NCBI GenBank assembly: GCA_028641055.1
Contig: CM054058.1
Location: 239,988,187 to 240,052,186 of the forward strand
Source: Alopecurus myosuroides
Taxonomy: Eukaryota > Streptophyta > Magnoliopsida > Poales > Poaceae
Length of the DNA: 64,000 nt
Direction of reading: 5' to 3'
The notes below the pieces were generated by a model. It was not told the origin of the DNA and ran no database searches. It saw nothing but the letters and a program-made list of their open reading frames with translations. Position 1 is the first letter of the stretch, and each line of letters opens with the position of its first letter. Of this stretch, positions 12,883 through 23,808 are shown piece by piece. Position numbers and translations under genes: made by a program.

Positions 12883-13364
12883 TGTCGTGGGATAATCACG
12901 GCAGGTGTTACCAGGGGTAACTGATCTTGGGGCAAGTCGACACAGGCGTTCGGGAGAGGGTTTAGCTCAAGGGAAGACATGGTACAACTTGATCTGACAG
13001 CCGGCAATCGAAGTCGCCGGATCTCTATTCTCGATACAATAACTCGATTAGGGTTTACACTGGATACTCGATACCACACGATATTGCTAGGGTTCTTAGA
13101 TCTCTCTCTCTAAAACTATACCTGAGGGTCGGTTTATAAAGCACCCGCACCCCCTAACTTATTCGGCAAGGCATATTCCGGATCCTACATGAACACGGCG
13201 CACTAACCATAACTTTCCTTTACAATGGCCCATAACCCGGGCTGTTAAGCCCACAAGTTTGGGCCTCCACAAGCTTCTTTATTCTTAGCCGAATCCTGCA
13301 CGCCATCCTTCGGGCCGGGTTATTTCCTCAGAGCTTGGCATACCGGGTTAGCATCCCCCTGTCA
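12883..13364 (-). repeat. Element A 5' LTR
   Basis: 482 bp, carrying the promoter for the minus-strand transcript. A TTTATAAA box lies at 13133-13140. An open reading frame (MWYRVSSVNP...) runs from within the LTR through the primer-binding site into gag-pol, in the frame giving PRQLAPTVG at the junction. Confidence 0.95.
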
Positions 13365-13370
13365 AGTTGT

Positions 13371-13908
13371 GTTTTCACGTCCATCATCACGACCATGTTG
13401 GTTTCCTCATAATTTAGGAAGGATCCAGCGGTACTCTTGGGAGGGGCTCCTCTCGGGGTCGTATGTGTCGTTTATCCATTGACGACGGGATGCACTTTCC
13501 CATTTTCCCCTGAGCATTAGCGGGCAGGGGTGGCGGAGTCGGTTGATGCGGTTGCAGAGATCGATATGGACTCGTGTAGTGGTGGTCGTCTCTCTCGTCA
13601 TCATTTGGACTTGGAGGTGGTGGATCACGACTTGGAGGAGACGATGGTGGTATTGGCGCCGAGTCTGTAAACACGATGTATTTCTTGCGCCATAGAATGA
13701 TACCACCCCCCCTCCCGACGTATCCCGGTGTCCTCTCATCATCACCTCCAGGGATGTCAAGATCTGTAGATTCATATCCCGGTATAAGTTGATCCACGCC
13801 GACACGACCATAGCCATCTAGAATCTCATTGCAATGCCACCGTGTTGTAGATTCACAAGTTAAAGCATAGCTGTCCGCTGCCTTCAAGATTAAGTTCTTC
13901 ACTCCCAC
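13371..13908 (-). pseudogene. CACTA 1 second ORF, N-terminal part
   Basis: The minus-strand frame starting near 13908 includes KNLILKAADSYAL, ILDGYGRVGVDQL and GGGIILWRKKYIVF, then a Pro-rich tract (PPSSPPSRDPPPPSP). Proteins of this pattern accompany TNP2 in Triticeae CACTA elements. It is adjacent to and downstream of TNP2 on the same strand. It ends at a stop near 13414 and is then split by element A from its C-terminal part at 2340-2718. Confidence 0.55.
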
Positions 13909-13972
13909 ATGTAGCTCAGAACTTGTCTTCTACCTGATATCATCCACGGGATAGCGATCTATTAGTGCCTCT

Positions 13973-16790
13973 TCAGCACCGTCTCCCATGGAAAATGTGT
14001 AAAATGTATCTTGGGCGGACACCACTGTTTTGGTTGCTGCTCTTTTTATCTCGGGAGATCATATAAAATGTATTCTCATTTATCTCGTACCCTTGGAAAG
14101 TCCATATAGTCGAAGATGATGCCCTGGACAACAAGTACAGCTGATCTTCAACAATGTTGTTATTGTTGAGATATGTTTGCAACCAACCGCCAAAAGTCTC
14201 CATGTGTTCATGTCTAATCCAGGAGTCAGGCTTCCCCAGGTTGGTTGTTGGAGCGTACAATATTCTTGTGTTCGTTGATGTACGGAGCCGCCAAGGTGGA
14301 ATTCTGTAGAACTATGTAGTTTGCTTGAGTAAAAGAATGTCCGTCCCTATGATTTCCTTCCTAGAGTGCTTTTTCCACTCAGTCTCCCCTCATGTCGCGA
14401 TTCAGAAAGACTAATCGACTTAATGTCAGGAATAAAGTCAACACAAAACGCAATGACCTCCTCTATTCCCTATCCTTTGGAGATGCTTCCTTCTGGCCTA
14501 GCACGGTTATGAACATATTGTGTAGAAATACAGGACCCAGAATGGCAATCTCTTTGGCTAGGTGTACTAGGAGATGCGTCATAATATTGAAGAAGGATGG
14601 TGGGAACACCAACCCAAAACTAACGAGACATTGAACCACATCCTTCTTTAACATTGTTAGAATTTGTGGATTGATTACCTTCTAATAAATTGCATTGAGG
14701 ATTGCACATAGATTCACAATGGGTAGTAGAACATTTTCCGGTAGAATCACCCGCAATGCAACCGAAAGCAACTGAGTCATAAGCACATGGCAGTCATGAG
14801 ACTTTAGGTTCATTAATTTTTCTCTGCCATATTTATTATTCCCTTTATATTCGACGAGAAGCCAGAAGGAACCTTCATACTTCTGAGGACTTCAAAAAAT
14901 ATTTGTTCTCTTCTTTGGTAAGAGCGTAGCTGGCAAGACTTAGACGTCCTTTATCAGTCTTCATGGGATGCATGTCATCTGGGTCTTTCATACATTGTTG
15001 GTCCTTCTGTGCTTCCGGTGTATCTTTTTTCTTTCCATACACACCCAAGAAGCTAAGCAGGTTGGCACAAAGATTGCTCGTCATATGCATCACGTCGATT
15101 GCAGAGCGGATCTCTAAGACTTTCCAATAGGGTGGAACCCAAAATATAGATTTGTTTTTCCACATGGCTGCGTGTCGAGAGCGTCATTCGGAATAACTTT
15201 TCTTCCAGGACACTTTCCAAAGATTACTTCTAAATCATTGACCATACCATATATATCATCACCAGTACGGTGTCTAGACTTCTTCCGGTGATCTGTCTCA
15301 CCTTTGAAATGCTTGCCTTTCCTTCTTAAGGGATGCTTGACCGGAAGAAATCGACGATGTCCTAGGTACACATTCTTCTTACATTTATCCTAAAATATAT
15401 TTTCAGTATCATCTAACAATGTGTGCATGAATTGTATCCATTGTTTGTCTATCCGAAAGGTTAGCAAGAGCAGGCCAATCAATGATGGTTACGAACAACA
15501 ACGCTCGTAGGTCAAATTCCTCCTGTTTGTGCTCATCCCACACACGTACACCATTTTAATCCCACAACTGTAAAAGTTATTCAACTAATCACGTGAGGTA
15601 CACATCAATGTCGTTGCTAGGTTGCTTCGCGCCTTGGATGAGCACTGACATCATAATGAACTTCCGCTTCATGCACAACGAATGAGGAAGGTTATAGATA
15701 CATAGAGCCACAGGCCAGGTGCTATGGCTGCATCTTTGCTCACCAAATGGATTCATGCCATATGTACTTAGACCAAACCTTAAGTTTCTCGCGTCATCTA
15801 CAAATTCCTTGTACTCCCTATCGATTTTTCTCCACTGAGACCCATCCGCGGGGCGTCTCAACATCTCGTCTTTCTTGCGATATTTTTTGTGCCATCGCAA
15901 CAATTTGGCATGATCTTTATTTCAAAACAAACGTTTCAATCGTGGTATTATAGGAGCATACCACATCACCTTGGTAGAAACCTGCTTCCTGGGGGGGGCT
16001 GGCCCTCAACATCACCAGGGTCATCTCGTTTGATCTTATACCGCAATGCACTTCATACCGGACATGCATTCATATTCTCGTACTTCTCACCACGGTACAA
16101 GATGCAGTCATTAATGCATGCATGCATCTTCTTCGCATCTAATTCTAGAGAGCAGAGAACCTTCATTGCTTCATACGTACTGTCAAACAATTCGTTATCC
16201 TTTGTAAGCTTCTTTTTCATTATTTTCAGTAACTCCTCAAATCCCTTGTCAGATAAACCAGTCTCTGCATTATGTTGTACCAATCCCAGTGCGGTACCGA
16301 GATTTGTGTTGCCATCTTTACAAGTTGGGTACAACTTTTTTCGTGACCCTCTAACATGCGCTCCAACTTCAACTTCTCATTTGCACTTTCTGCTTCTCTC
16401 TGTGCATCGACGATGGCCCAACGAAGATCATCATCTAACATTAGCTCATATGGTGCCTCTTTATCTTCAGCTTCCCCCTTGCATTAACACTATATAGGGA
16501 ACATAGGACAGTTGTCATCGTTCTCTTTTTCTTCATCGTCTTTCATCGTAAACCCTGTTGCTTCATGCTTGGTCTAACAATTATAGCTGGACATGAAATC
16601 GGACTGAATCAGGTGGACGTGAAGGGTTTTTGAGGAAGACTAATCCTTTTCATTCCGGCATACACGACATAGACAACACATAAAACCATTCTGCGTGTTT
16701 GCCTCAGTCACATTGAGAAAAGAACACACACCTTGCATGTACTCTTTAGAGCGTCGGTCAACGAACATCCATGAAGTCTCATCTGCATTA
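13973..16790 (-). pseudogene. CACTA 1 TNP2-type transposase
   Basis: Fragments of one transposase lie in order on the minus strand. A transposase-associated zinc domain comes first (16790-16590: TSWMFVDRRSKEYMQGVCSF, then C-x2-C-x2-C). Then come MHACINDCILYRGEKYENMN (near 16100), LRFGLSTYGMNPFGEQRCSH (near 15760), YLGHRRFLPVKHPLR (near 15350), a DUF4218-like FPPSFFNIMTHLLVHLAKE (near 14600), and a C-terminal YEINENTFYMISRDKKSSNQ (near 14070). Stops and frame changes separate the blocks, so no functional protein is made. TNP2 cuts at the element ends in active CACTA transposons. Confidence 0.85.
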
Positions 16791-17099
16791 TATAAGTATA
16801 TCAAACAAAATCACGATGTTAAAATTAGTTCAGGTCTAAATGAGCTTAATTATCAATGAAATATGAAATGGTTCATGTGCTAACCTCTTGGAACACTTTA
16901 ATATAAGGGGCGCCGCCAAATCTTGAAAAACTATGGAGAAAATGAGGATAAACTCGAGCTCGGTGGTGAAAACCAAAGGAGAAGGAACCTGGTTAGCTTG
17001 GACATTTCATCGAGCACCATAGGTGCATAGGTAAAAACAACAAATTTGCAAACACCCCTCAGCATCTAAAATGAAAAAAACTGTGGAGAGGGGAAGAGA

Positions 17100-17374
17100 G
17101 GAGCGTTGATTATATACGAACAGAGGACATCTAGTCCCGATTCGTGACACAACCCGGGACTAGAGGTTCTCGCACGTGATCGTGCCGGACGAGACCCCTG
17201 TAGTGCCGGTCTGTATTACGAGCCGGGATCAGAGGTCCCATTCGACCCGGGACTAGTCCGGTGCGGCCTCGTAGCCGTTGAACCGGGACTAGTCCCCCCT
17301 CTAGTCCCGGTCCAACGTCATCTGGTACCAGAGTCAAATTGGGCTCTAGACCAAAGGGTTGTTTTCTACTAGTG
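17100..17374. repeat. CACTA 1 right subterminal repeats and TIR
   Basis: Several direct and inverted copies of CCGGGACTAG / CTAGTCCCGG occur within about 200 bp of the right end (for example near 17130, 17155, 17245, 17285 and 17300). The end itself is TTTTCTACTAGTG. Confidence 0.8.
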
Positions 17375-18402
17375 ATTTCAGAAGTCATTACACACAAGAT
17401 CACAACACTAGTCTTGTGTATTTCACATTTTCCTTTAACTCATTAAAGTACATAATGAACAATATTTAGCATATGCTTCTCTACAAAGACAACAACCTTA
17501 TATTTTTCAGAATTGAACATTTTTTCTCGGACATGACAAAAGATATTGTGAGCGATTAAATTCTAACCTCGATTATTCTCTTCTTTTGATCCAACAAGAA
17601 AATTTCTTGCAATCTGACATGGATTATTCCTAGACGCGGGTTCAGAGTAGAAAATAATTACTTGGCGATGACTACTATATATGTTCAGTCAGACACACAT
17701 GTGACTGATCAATAGCATCCACGCATCAAATGCGCAAGTAGAAGTGAGTATCACTTGAGTAATATCTAGATATTCATAATAATTTATCGAATGTGCAACA
17801 AGAATGTCAGCATTTCTCACAAAAAAAAACAAGAATGTCTGAAACCTATAAAAAATGTGCTCAGGGAGGTTGTTTTTGCCGGGATGACTTGGACGCTTTA
17901 GACGATTAGGAATAAGATGGTTATAGAACGGATCTTTCTTCGACGTGCGACTGGCTCAATGTTCAAATGTCTCTCTTTATTGCAGCTGTGGCACCCGCTA
18001 TATAGACAACGGGACATGGTCAAGCTGGATGACATGCTCAACCGTTTGGTGGCATCTGCGCAACGGATCTCCACCTCCTCCACGAGCTGAGCCCTGCGGA
18101 CGGATGGGTGTCGTGCTCTCTCGACCTCTCGCCGCCTCGCCCCCTCCTCTCTCCTTGTTTCTTTTTCTGTTACTTTGGGCTTACCTGTGCTGCCGCTCCA
18201 ACCCCAATGAGCTACCCTACTGTCTTTTTTTTCTTTTTTTCTCTCCTTTATGCTGTTGGTGTTGTTGTATGAATTTGGATTGGTGGTTGCTTTATTTATA
18301 AAGCGGGGCGAAAATACTTTTTCGGTATACATCAAAGACCGGATGCATTCCCTCCATTTCCATGAAACACAAGTATACACATCAAAAAATTGTCAAGACC
18401 TA
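17375..18402. other. Flank between CACTA 1 and the Helitron
   Basis: AT-rich to 17900, then a more GC-rich part with open frames on both strands (17898-18380 minus, 17945-18301 plus). No family is recognised in either frame and they overlap antiparallel. ATT at 17375-17377 is the CACTA target duplication. A short phrase, CAAGAATGTC, occurs twice (near 17800 and 17830) on either side of an A-run. Confidence 0.4.
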
Positions 18403-19503
18403 TCTTTATCTTTACCTAATAATAAAAGCGTTAATGCTTCCTTGGTTTGGTACGTCATTGAAACTGCCCTCAAAGTTTACACAAATTACCCACCGTGCCA
18501 TCAACAAGTGTAAATAACGTTTCGAATTATTTTGGTTTGTATACATGGTCTGTCCGCCGTCTCGTTCAATTCACGTGGTGCATGTTTTGGTAAACCGGGC
18601 TGCAACCCAAGTCTTCTGCGCATAAGGCCAAAGTCCAGGAACAACCACGGCGAGCCTACCGTCAGTGCAAACACTTTGTTCGTCCGCACACAACATAAAA
18701 ACAGCAGAGATTATGGCCAAGAGTCCAATCCGTACATGAGTACCTAACCAGACCGGAATCATCCACTTCTATCCTTCTCTGTGCCAGCGGAAATTGTGAC
18801 CGTGTTGTACAAGAGTTCGATCCGTACATGATTAAATATTGGAGCGATTGTCTGCTCTACGCCAAATTGATAAAAATTTCGTATGAAATTGAGTGTTTCT
18901 AAGCTATCAAATACATGAGCTAGCAATTCGATAAGATATGTAGGAAAACCATGGCGGCGCACCCAAGCAAAGTCGATGATGGCATGGGCACAAAGAGAAG
19001 AGCAATAGATCATGCTGGTCAGGTTCCACGCCAAGCGCTTGGAGATTGCATCGAGCACGTCATCTCGCTATTGCCGCACCATGGTCCGGGAGTGCTGTAA
19101 CATACACGCCGGCGGCGGAGGTACCAGCTCCGTGCCTCGGCCAACACCACCACGTCTTGTGAGGAAGACCTGAGGAGCTCCTGTCGTCCGATGGCGCGTT
19201 ATGGGAGGACCTCGGAGGCCAAACCGCCCCAACGAACTATCGCCGGGAGATGTCCTAATTAAAGTTACAACCATTAGAATAGCAGCGTGGCTGCTGCATG
19301 AAGCAAACTTCTACATGCACACAGCACACTAATGCAGCTTTCCGTTGTGCTGATGCGCTGAGGTCGCCGCCGTCCCTAAGTCAGCATCGTCGCCCCCACC
19401 ACTAGCCTTACAGATGCATGCGGACGTCTTCCCCCGTCGGTCCACATGTCCGCCATGTATCCGTATATACGTGTGTGGTCTGTATAGTACCTGCATAGTG
19501 TCC

Positions 19504-20367
19504 TGTCGGGGGTTACCCCCGAGTAGGGTAAAGGCAAGTGCTAAGGACAAGATCAGAAGAGAATGTTTGGCCGAGTAGCCGGCTACCCGGTACTTGCTAC
19601 CCGGTCGACTGCTACTCGGTCCTACACATAGATGGCCAGAAGGACGAATCAAGAAAGTTACGTTCCTCCGAGTAGAAGAGTGGGCCCGAGTAGAAATGGC
19701 GGGATCCTACTCGGGCCAGAAGTCAAAGGAGCCGTTCTGACACAGGATCCCGCGTATCCCGGGTCCGTACTTTGACACTGTTCACGGCACTGTTCATCTG
19801 AGGACGGCGTGCCTGACAGCGACAGTGTGTCAGCAGGGCGTCGCAGGATAGGGGGGACCTACTCTGTGTTCATGGCAGTGATAACAGATCGGTTATTTGG
19901 TTTTGCCCAACGACTTTCCGCACCGGACAAACTTAGAAGCCAAAGCTGTCAGCGGGAGCTCGGAAGAAGGACGGTGTGCACACTATGTCGACATCTGTTT
20001 GTATTTGGCTGTATCCGGCTGGGCACCGAGTATATAAGGTGCCCTGCCCCCTCCTGCGCGAGGGATCCCAGAATCGGTTCACATTCTTGACCTAGTTCCT
20101 CACGTAGAGAGAAGGGTGGCTACTCGGTAGTAAGAACATTTGTACTGTGGCTACTCGGAGAGACACTAATATACAGAGAGAAAGGCAGGAGTAGGGGTTT
20201 TACCTCCTCACGAGGGCCCTGAACCTGGGTAGATCGTGTTGTTTGCGGTGCTTGTTCCCTATTTCACGCGGCTACTCGTCGCGTGATCCCTCCCCGAGCG
20301 CCTCCAGCGTCCATCGTCCCCACAACTTTAGCCATCCTATGGCATCTGCCGTGACACCACCACGACA
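19504..20367 (+). repeat. Element B 5' LTR
   Basis: Carries TATATAAGG at 20031-20039. The octamer CCGAGTAG occurs at 19519, 19571, 19668 and 19686, and its complement CTACTCGG at 19612, 19707, 20120 and 20151: eight copies in 864 bp. An ATG at 20339 near the LTR end opens the gag frame. Confidence 0.95.
20031..20039 (+). promoter_or_regulatory. TATA box of element B 5' LTR
   Basis: TATATAAGG, followed by GTGCCCTGCC. The same box and context recur in the 3' LTR (34327), in element C (49080) and in element D (55891). It is probably the U3/R core promoter. Confidence 0.75.
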
Positions 20368-20369
20368 GT

Positions 20370-20386
20370 TGGCGCCCACCGTGGGG
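20370..20386 (+). other. Element B primer-binding site
   Basis: TGGCGCCCACCGTGGGG, two bases after the 5' LTR. It is identical to the sites of A and D and is translated as part of the gag leader (LAPTVG). Confidence 0.85.
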
Positions 20387-22854
20387 CAACCAGCGGCGCT
20401 GGCTGGAGTTTCCGTTCGGACGGGATCGATTTCTGCTACCGGAGAGCGCGTGGTCTGTGGCCTTGTCCACAGATTCGGCTCCTTCGACTTCGTCACCGAC
20501 AACGCCGGCGATTTCGGCGGCAGGGCCATGCCGGAATGCGGCTCGGTGCTTTCTTTTAGCGCGCACCTCGTCTACGTCGCCACCGTCATCGACCGCGAGT
20601 ACCCCGAGCTGGTGCATGTCGCGGAAGATCCACCTGCTGTCTTCGCTGCACGCGGGAGGCCGTTGGGCCGCTCTGCGGACGCCGCGGAGGTGATGATGAC
20701 CGACCCTGTTGCTGACGCCGGGAAGGGCACGGCTGCTGCCGCTGCGGGCGTCATCGAGGATCTCGCTGGCCCGAGTGCTGCGGGAAGACGCACAAGCCCT
20801 ACGAGAAGGAGTGCAACCTTCCCCTTTCCACTACTCCGACAATCCATGCGTCTGCTGCGCGGACGGGTATGCCGGCTCCCACTGATCTCGAGCTCCTGAC
20901 CATGAAGGCGCAGCTCGACCGGCAGCGCCCGGAGCTGCTCGCTGAGCAGGCGGAGTTGGAGAAGATTAGGCTAGAGCTTAGCCTAGATCAGATTGAGTAC
21001 AACAAGGCTCACGGTTTCACACCGGTTGTTAGGAGAGCTAGCAAAGTAGGTGCCACGCGTCGCAACCTAGGCGCCGAGATGGCAACGGTTGTAGAGGCTC
21101 CCAGTCAGTCCGCCACCGCAAACACTTCCACTAGACCCAGATACAACACACCCGCCAAAACACTTAGAGCTGCTGAGGCCGTAGCTGCCGAGTTGCCGCA
21201 TCTAGCTGGCGACGCGCGCGTTAGGCAGCAGGAGAGGCTAAACGAGCTGGCGCTGGAGGCTGCTAGGCAGAATGAGGAGTTCCGGAAAGCCAACCCGGGT
21301 GCTGGAGCTTCTCAGGTGGTGCACTCGCACGTGGCTAGATCTAACGATCAGGCTTCATCACCGCATCCTAGCCGTGAGAGAAGCCGGAGTGGGCATTCCG
21401 GCAAGGGTAGGCAGATGCAGGTGTACGACCCGGCTGTCGCCGCGAAACAGCTCGCTGTGCCGCGACAGTCCGGTCAGAAACACAACACTGCAGGAGCAGG
21501 CTTTCAAGCCCATAAATCTCAAAGCCAGGACCGAGATGGAGAGCGCCCAGGCCCTTCTCAGCATCCAGTTGCTCAGCCTACTCGGCAGAAGCAGCAGCCG
21601 CGTGCGGTGGCGCCAGCCGCCAACCCGGTGGAGCAGCCTGCAGCTGTGCAGGTGGACAGATATGATGATGGCTATTCGGCCATGGGATTGGCTGGCTATG
21701 ACATCCTGGATCGTGTGGGCGAGCGCGTGCTGGCGCCTGGAGATATAAGGCACCAGCTGGACCGGATCAGCTTGTCGGCACGACTCGAGAACACGGGACC
21801 TCCCGGCCCCGAGTGCTTTGGCCCTCGCATCATGAACGAGCCTTCCGTGAAGAACTTCCAGCTCGCAAGGGGCACCAAGAGCTACAATGGTAGCACCAAG
21901 CCGGAGGATTGGCTCAATGACTATGTCACCGCGGTTCATATCGCGAACGGCAACCGGAGATGGGCAGTGCGGTACGTTCCGCAGATGCTAGAGGGTCCAG
22001 CTGGCACTTGGCTCAACAACTTGCCCAAGAACAGCATCAATTGTTGGCTGGACTTCTCGGAGGCCTTCATCAGCAATTTCACCAGCACTTACAAGAGGCC
22101 GAATAGGCCACAGCAGCTGTCCGCTTGCAGGCAGCGAGAAGACGAGACGGACCGCGAGTACCTTACTCGGTGGAGCACATTGCGAAACACCTGTGAAGGT
22201 GTGAATGAAGCCCAGGCCATCACTTGGTTTGCGCAGGGTTGCAGACATGGTAATATGCTGTGGCAAAGGTTGCAGAGGGAGATGCCAAACACTCTGGCGG
22301 AGACCATCAAGATCGCGGATCAGTACGCACTTGGTGACCCCACTCAGCCCCTGATGGATTCCTCCGAGCCGAGAAGAAACTTCAACAGCAACAAGCGCAA
22401 CGAGTTCCGCAATAAGCGCAGGGGTGACCGAATAGATACTCGGTACAACCCTGAGGAAGTGAATGCAGTGGCTGTTGGAGCTGGGGTCAGCCAAAGGCAA
22501 AAACCTGCTGGAGCCTACGGGCAGAACCAGAACCAGGGCCAAGGCAACAAGAAACCATACCGCGCTCCTCAGTCGGGTAGCGGCAACTCGGAACCGACAA
22601 GGAAGTTCGTCTTCGACGACATGAGGGATGGGCCATGCAGTTTCCATACTCAGCACCCCTCGAGGCCTGCTAACCACACTACCCGACAATGCGAGTGGTG
22701 GGATCTGATCAGGAATGAAGGCTTGCCTCCTCCTCCTCCTCTGCCAGCTGCAAATGCCAATGTGCAGACTACTCGCGCACCCGCAGCTCGGCCTCCAGTG
22801 TTTCCGAGAAGAGAAAACGTGAATCAAGTGGCCTTAGGAGCCAACCGTCACTTC

Positions 22855-22960
22855 AACAATGAGGGCTACCGCAACAACAACAACAACAACCACAACCGCA
22901 ACAACAAGAGAGGCAACAACAACTACCAGGGCAACAACAACGGCAACAATGAGGGTGGAG
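22855..22960 (+). repeat. AAC-rich tract encoding poly-Asn in gag
   Basis: Mostly AAC codons interrupted by Arg, Gly, His and Tyr codons, giving runs of up to six Asn. It sits between the zinc-knuckle region and protease. Element D has an expanded version at 58750-58900. Confidence 0.9.
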
Positions 22961-23805
22961 GCCGCAACCAGTACCAAGAACACCATGAGAGCTACATGAT
23001 CTTCACTTCTGAGCCCGTCGACAAGCAATCACAGCACAGGCGTGCCATGGAGGTCAATGCTGTGATCCCTGTTGTCCCTCACTACATGCATTGGTGCAAC
23101 CAAGAGATCACGTGGTCCCGAGTAGATCATACCAAGGTGATGCCCAACCTGGGAAGCTACGCCTTGGTGCTGGATCCAACCTTCCTGGGTCCTGAGAAGA
23201 ATGTGAGGTTCAGCAAGGTACTGATCGACAACGGCAGCAGCATCAACATTATGTACAGAGACACACTCGAGAAGCTTGGGCTGGCCGAGAACATGCTGTT
23301 ACCTAGCAAGACCACTTTCCATGGCATCGTGCCGGGAGTCTCGTGCAACCCGATTGGCCGAGTATGGATAGATGTGCTATTCGGCACCAGGGAAAACTGC
23401 CGCACAGAGAGCCTGCAGTTTGAAGTGGTCGATCATCAGAGCCCCTACCATGCCCTACTCGGCAGGCCTGCTCTGAGCAAGTTCATGGCTTCTACCCACA
23501 CGGCATATCTGAAGATGAAGATCCCTGGTCCCAATGGCGTGATTACCATCGCTGGTGATTACAAGAAGTCCATGGAGTGTGCCTCTGCTGGTTCTCAGTT
23601 GGCGGAGTCCATGGTGATTGCTGCCGAGAAGAAAAAGATGTACGAGGTGGTGGCTATGGCGCAATCCGCGCAAGCTGGCGCGCAGGGCGTGCCGAGTACC
23701 CAGCACGGGACCGCGTTCCAGGAATCTCAGGAGACAAAGAAGGTCCAGGTCGACCCTGAGTTCACCGACCGCGTAGCCATCATTGGCTCCAGGTTGGCGG
23801 AGAAA

Positions 23806-23808
23806 TAG
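23806..23808 (+). other. In-frame amber codon between protease and RT, element B
   Basis: TAG in context GAGAAA-TAG-GAAAGC. The frame is open for 979 codons before it and for hundreds after it. Element D has TAG at the aligned position with the same flanking bases. Element A has a Gln codon there (KEQEG). Confidence 0.85.

Larger units (their letters stand above)
2719..13364 (-). mobile_element. Gypsy (Tat-like) retrotransposon A, full-length, gag-deleted
   Basis: Bounded by two 482-bp LTRs (2719-3200 and 12883-13364) that start TGTCGTGGG and end CCCCCTGTCA. It is flanked by the 5-bp duplication AGTTG (2714-2718 and 13365-13369). The coding strand is minus, so 12883-13364 is the 5' LTR. The order is PBS, short gag remnant, protease, RT, RNase H, integrase (minus), then an antisense ORF (plus) before the 3' LTR. 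I found only one LTR difference (A versus G near 2742 / 12906), so insertion was very recent. The capsid and zinc-knuckle part of gag is missing and integrase has a frameshift, so it needed help from another copy. Confidence 0.95.
552..17374 (-). mobile_element. CACTA transposon 1 (TNP2-bearing), host of nested Gypsy A
   Basis: The left end reads CACTAGTGGAAACAGGG. The right end read inward is CACTAGTAGAAAACAACCC, so the two form an imperfect terminal inverted repeat. A perfect 3-bp target duplication ATT flanks it (549-551 and 17375-17377), as expected for CACTA elements. Both ends carry subterminal CCGGGACTAG / CTAGTCCCGG repeats. Without nested element A (10.65 kb) the element is about 6.2 kb. 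Its transposase genes are on the minus strand and decayed, so it is unlikely to be autonomous now. Element A entered the second ORF. Confidence 0.9.
20339..23808 (+). pseudogene. Element B gag and protease
   Basis: Begins at ATG 20339 inside the LTR (MASAVTPPRQLAPTVGQ) and reads through the PBS. A one-base loss near 20785 (GCGGG where element D has GGCGGG) shifts it to the frame open from 20869. That frame holds a coiled-coil-like stretch (TMKAQLDRQRPELL), the capsid domain around 21890-22290 (WAVRYVPQMLEGPAGTWLNN), and a zinc-knuckle variant C-x2-H-x9-H-x4-C (near 22635-22690). An Asn-rich tract follows at 22855-22960, then the protease with VLIDNGSSINIMY (near 23220). It ends at TAG 23806 in frame with the downstream RT. 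Gag forms the particle and protease processes it. Confidence 0.88.

Noticed and set aside
17898..18380. Overlapping open frames on both strands (160 and 118 residues) suggesting a host gene
   Set aside because: No recognisable domain, antiparallel overlap, low-complexity Lys/Arg/Glu and Leu/Cys content, and no supporting splice or start context.
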